Source: Planctomycetaceae bacterium
Lineage (GTDB): Bacteria > Planctomycetota > Planctomycetia > Pirellulales > Thermoguttaceae
NCBI GenBank assembly: GCA_031259095.1
Contig: JAIRLW010000040.1
Coordinates: forward strand, 1-7,088
Direction of reading: 5' to 3'
Length of the DNA: 7,088 nt
This document shows positions 6,811 through 7,088 of this stretch, piece after piece; positions within the stretch are counted from its first letter, which is position 1; each line of letters begins with the position of its first letter. Under the pieces are notes generated by a model that was not told the DNA's origin, ran no database searches, and worked only from the letters and a program-made list of their open reading frames with translations. Made by a program: the position numbers and the translations under genes.

Positions 6811-6888
6811 AATTATTTGTCCCAATTTGTCCCTAGCGTCTCTAATGTCCCTAACATTGTGTTTAAAAGACAATAGGGATAAATGATT
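6811..6888. repeat. GTCCC-type repeat cluster after the FGE-like gene
   Basis: TGTCCC occurs at 6818, 6828 (10-nt period) and 6846. The block 6838-6857 matches 5216-5235 at 18 of 20 positions. The outer segments 6811-6823 and 6875-6888 are imperfect inverted repeats. AATGT-ccctA-ACATT forms a small hairpin inside. It looks like a decayed relative of the repeats in the two preceding gaps. Confidence 0.6.
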
Positions 6889-6943
6889 TTTTAAATTTAT
6901 ATTTAGGAAACGGTATTTTTAGAGATTCCTAATGAGTATTTCC

Positions 6944-6969
6944 CGCAAAGACGCAAAGTTCACAAAGAA
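6944..6969. repeat. Degenerate 8-9-nt repeat (CGCAAAG type)
   Basis: Three units, CGCAAAGA (6944-6951), CGCAAAGTT (6952-6960) and CACAAAGAA (6961-6969), run directly into the second interspersed-repeat copy starting at 6975. Confidence 0.45.
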
Positions 6970-6974
6970 ATTTT

Positions 6975-7035
6975 GTAATATATCAGTGGAATTATTGTTT
7001 GAGGTTAAAAAAGTATTTGCCCTGAAAGGGCAATA
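6975..7035. repeat. Interspersed repeat, copy 2
   Basis: GTAATATATCAGTGGAATT (6975-6993) and GCCCTGAAAGGGCAATA (7019-7035) are identical to the two blocks of copy 1 at 1729-1800, in the same order and orientation. The 25-nt middle differs in length and sequence from the 36 nt of copy 1. Conserved ends with a variable middle argue against one recent duplication and for an older dispersed family. Confidence 0.75.
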
Positions 7036-7044
7036 GGATTATAG

Positions 7045-7063
7045 CCTACCCCAACGGGGTAGG
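7045..7063. repeat. Perfect 8-bp GC-rich hairpin
   Basis: CCTACCCC-aac-GGGGTAGG is a perfect stem with a 3-nt loop, 9 nt after interspersed-repeat copy 2. Its GC content stands out in AT-rich surroundings. Together with the GCCCT-gaa-AGGGC hairpin just before it, it forms a double-hairpin unit like many REP elements. Copy 1 lacks this second hairpin and has the heptamer inverted repeat in its place. Confidence 0.7.
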
Positions 7064-7088
7064 TTCAAGTTATCAAAACACCAAAGCC

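Noticed and set aside
6932..7036. A 34-codon reading frame starting ATG AGT ATT and ending TAG
   Set aside because: It consists almost entirely of the CGCAAAG repeat and interspersed-repeat copy 2. In copy 1 the corresponding blocks read in a different frame, so there is no selection on the peptide. It is repeat-derived noise.

Overview
The window holds four intact protein genes, all on the + strand, separated by unusually long gaps (about 176 to 518 bp) packed with short repeats and inverted repeats. The gene content suggests a bacterium of the PVC group, most likely a low-GC, possibly gut-associated member of Planctomycetota: a Tat-exported Gfo/Idh/MocA oxidoreductase, a secreted glycosidase-like beta-propeller and a membrane-anchored FGE-sulfatase-domain protein are gene types these bacteria carry in many copies. 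Lentisphaerota or Kiritimatiellota are possible alternatives. This is inference from family content, not from a marker gene.

Layout. 1-242: AT-rich leader with a degenerate 9-nt repeat, then two small palindromes overlapping a candidate promoter. 243-1697: exported Gfo/Idh/MocA oxidoreductase. 1698-2215: a repeat-rich gap with an interspersed repeat, a 34-bp perfect inverted repeat built on 7-nt units, a good sigma70-type promoter (2031-2059), and a nested double hairpin filling the leader of the next gene. 2216-3844: serA, D-3-phosphoglycerate dehydrogenase. 3845-4135: gap with GTCCC-type inverted repeats. 4136-5125: secreted five-bladed beta-propeller glycosidase-like protein. 5126-5301: gap with another GTCCC inverted repeat. 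5302-6720: membrane-anchored formylglycine-generating-enzyme-like protein that lacks the catalytic cysteines. 6721-7088: gap with at least five repeat segments.

The genes do not look like one operon: each is separated by well over 100 bp and the functions differ. SerA is cytoplasmic serine biosynthesis; the other three act at or outside the inner membrane and fit envelope or polysaccharide-related chemistry, but no shared pathway can be shown. I see no defence system, CRISPR array, tRNA, rRNA or transposase gene. The most unusual content is non-coding: several unrelated short-repeat families occupy the gaps, two of them present in more than one gap, and the serA transcript is predicted to begin with a long perfect hairpin.
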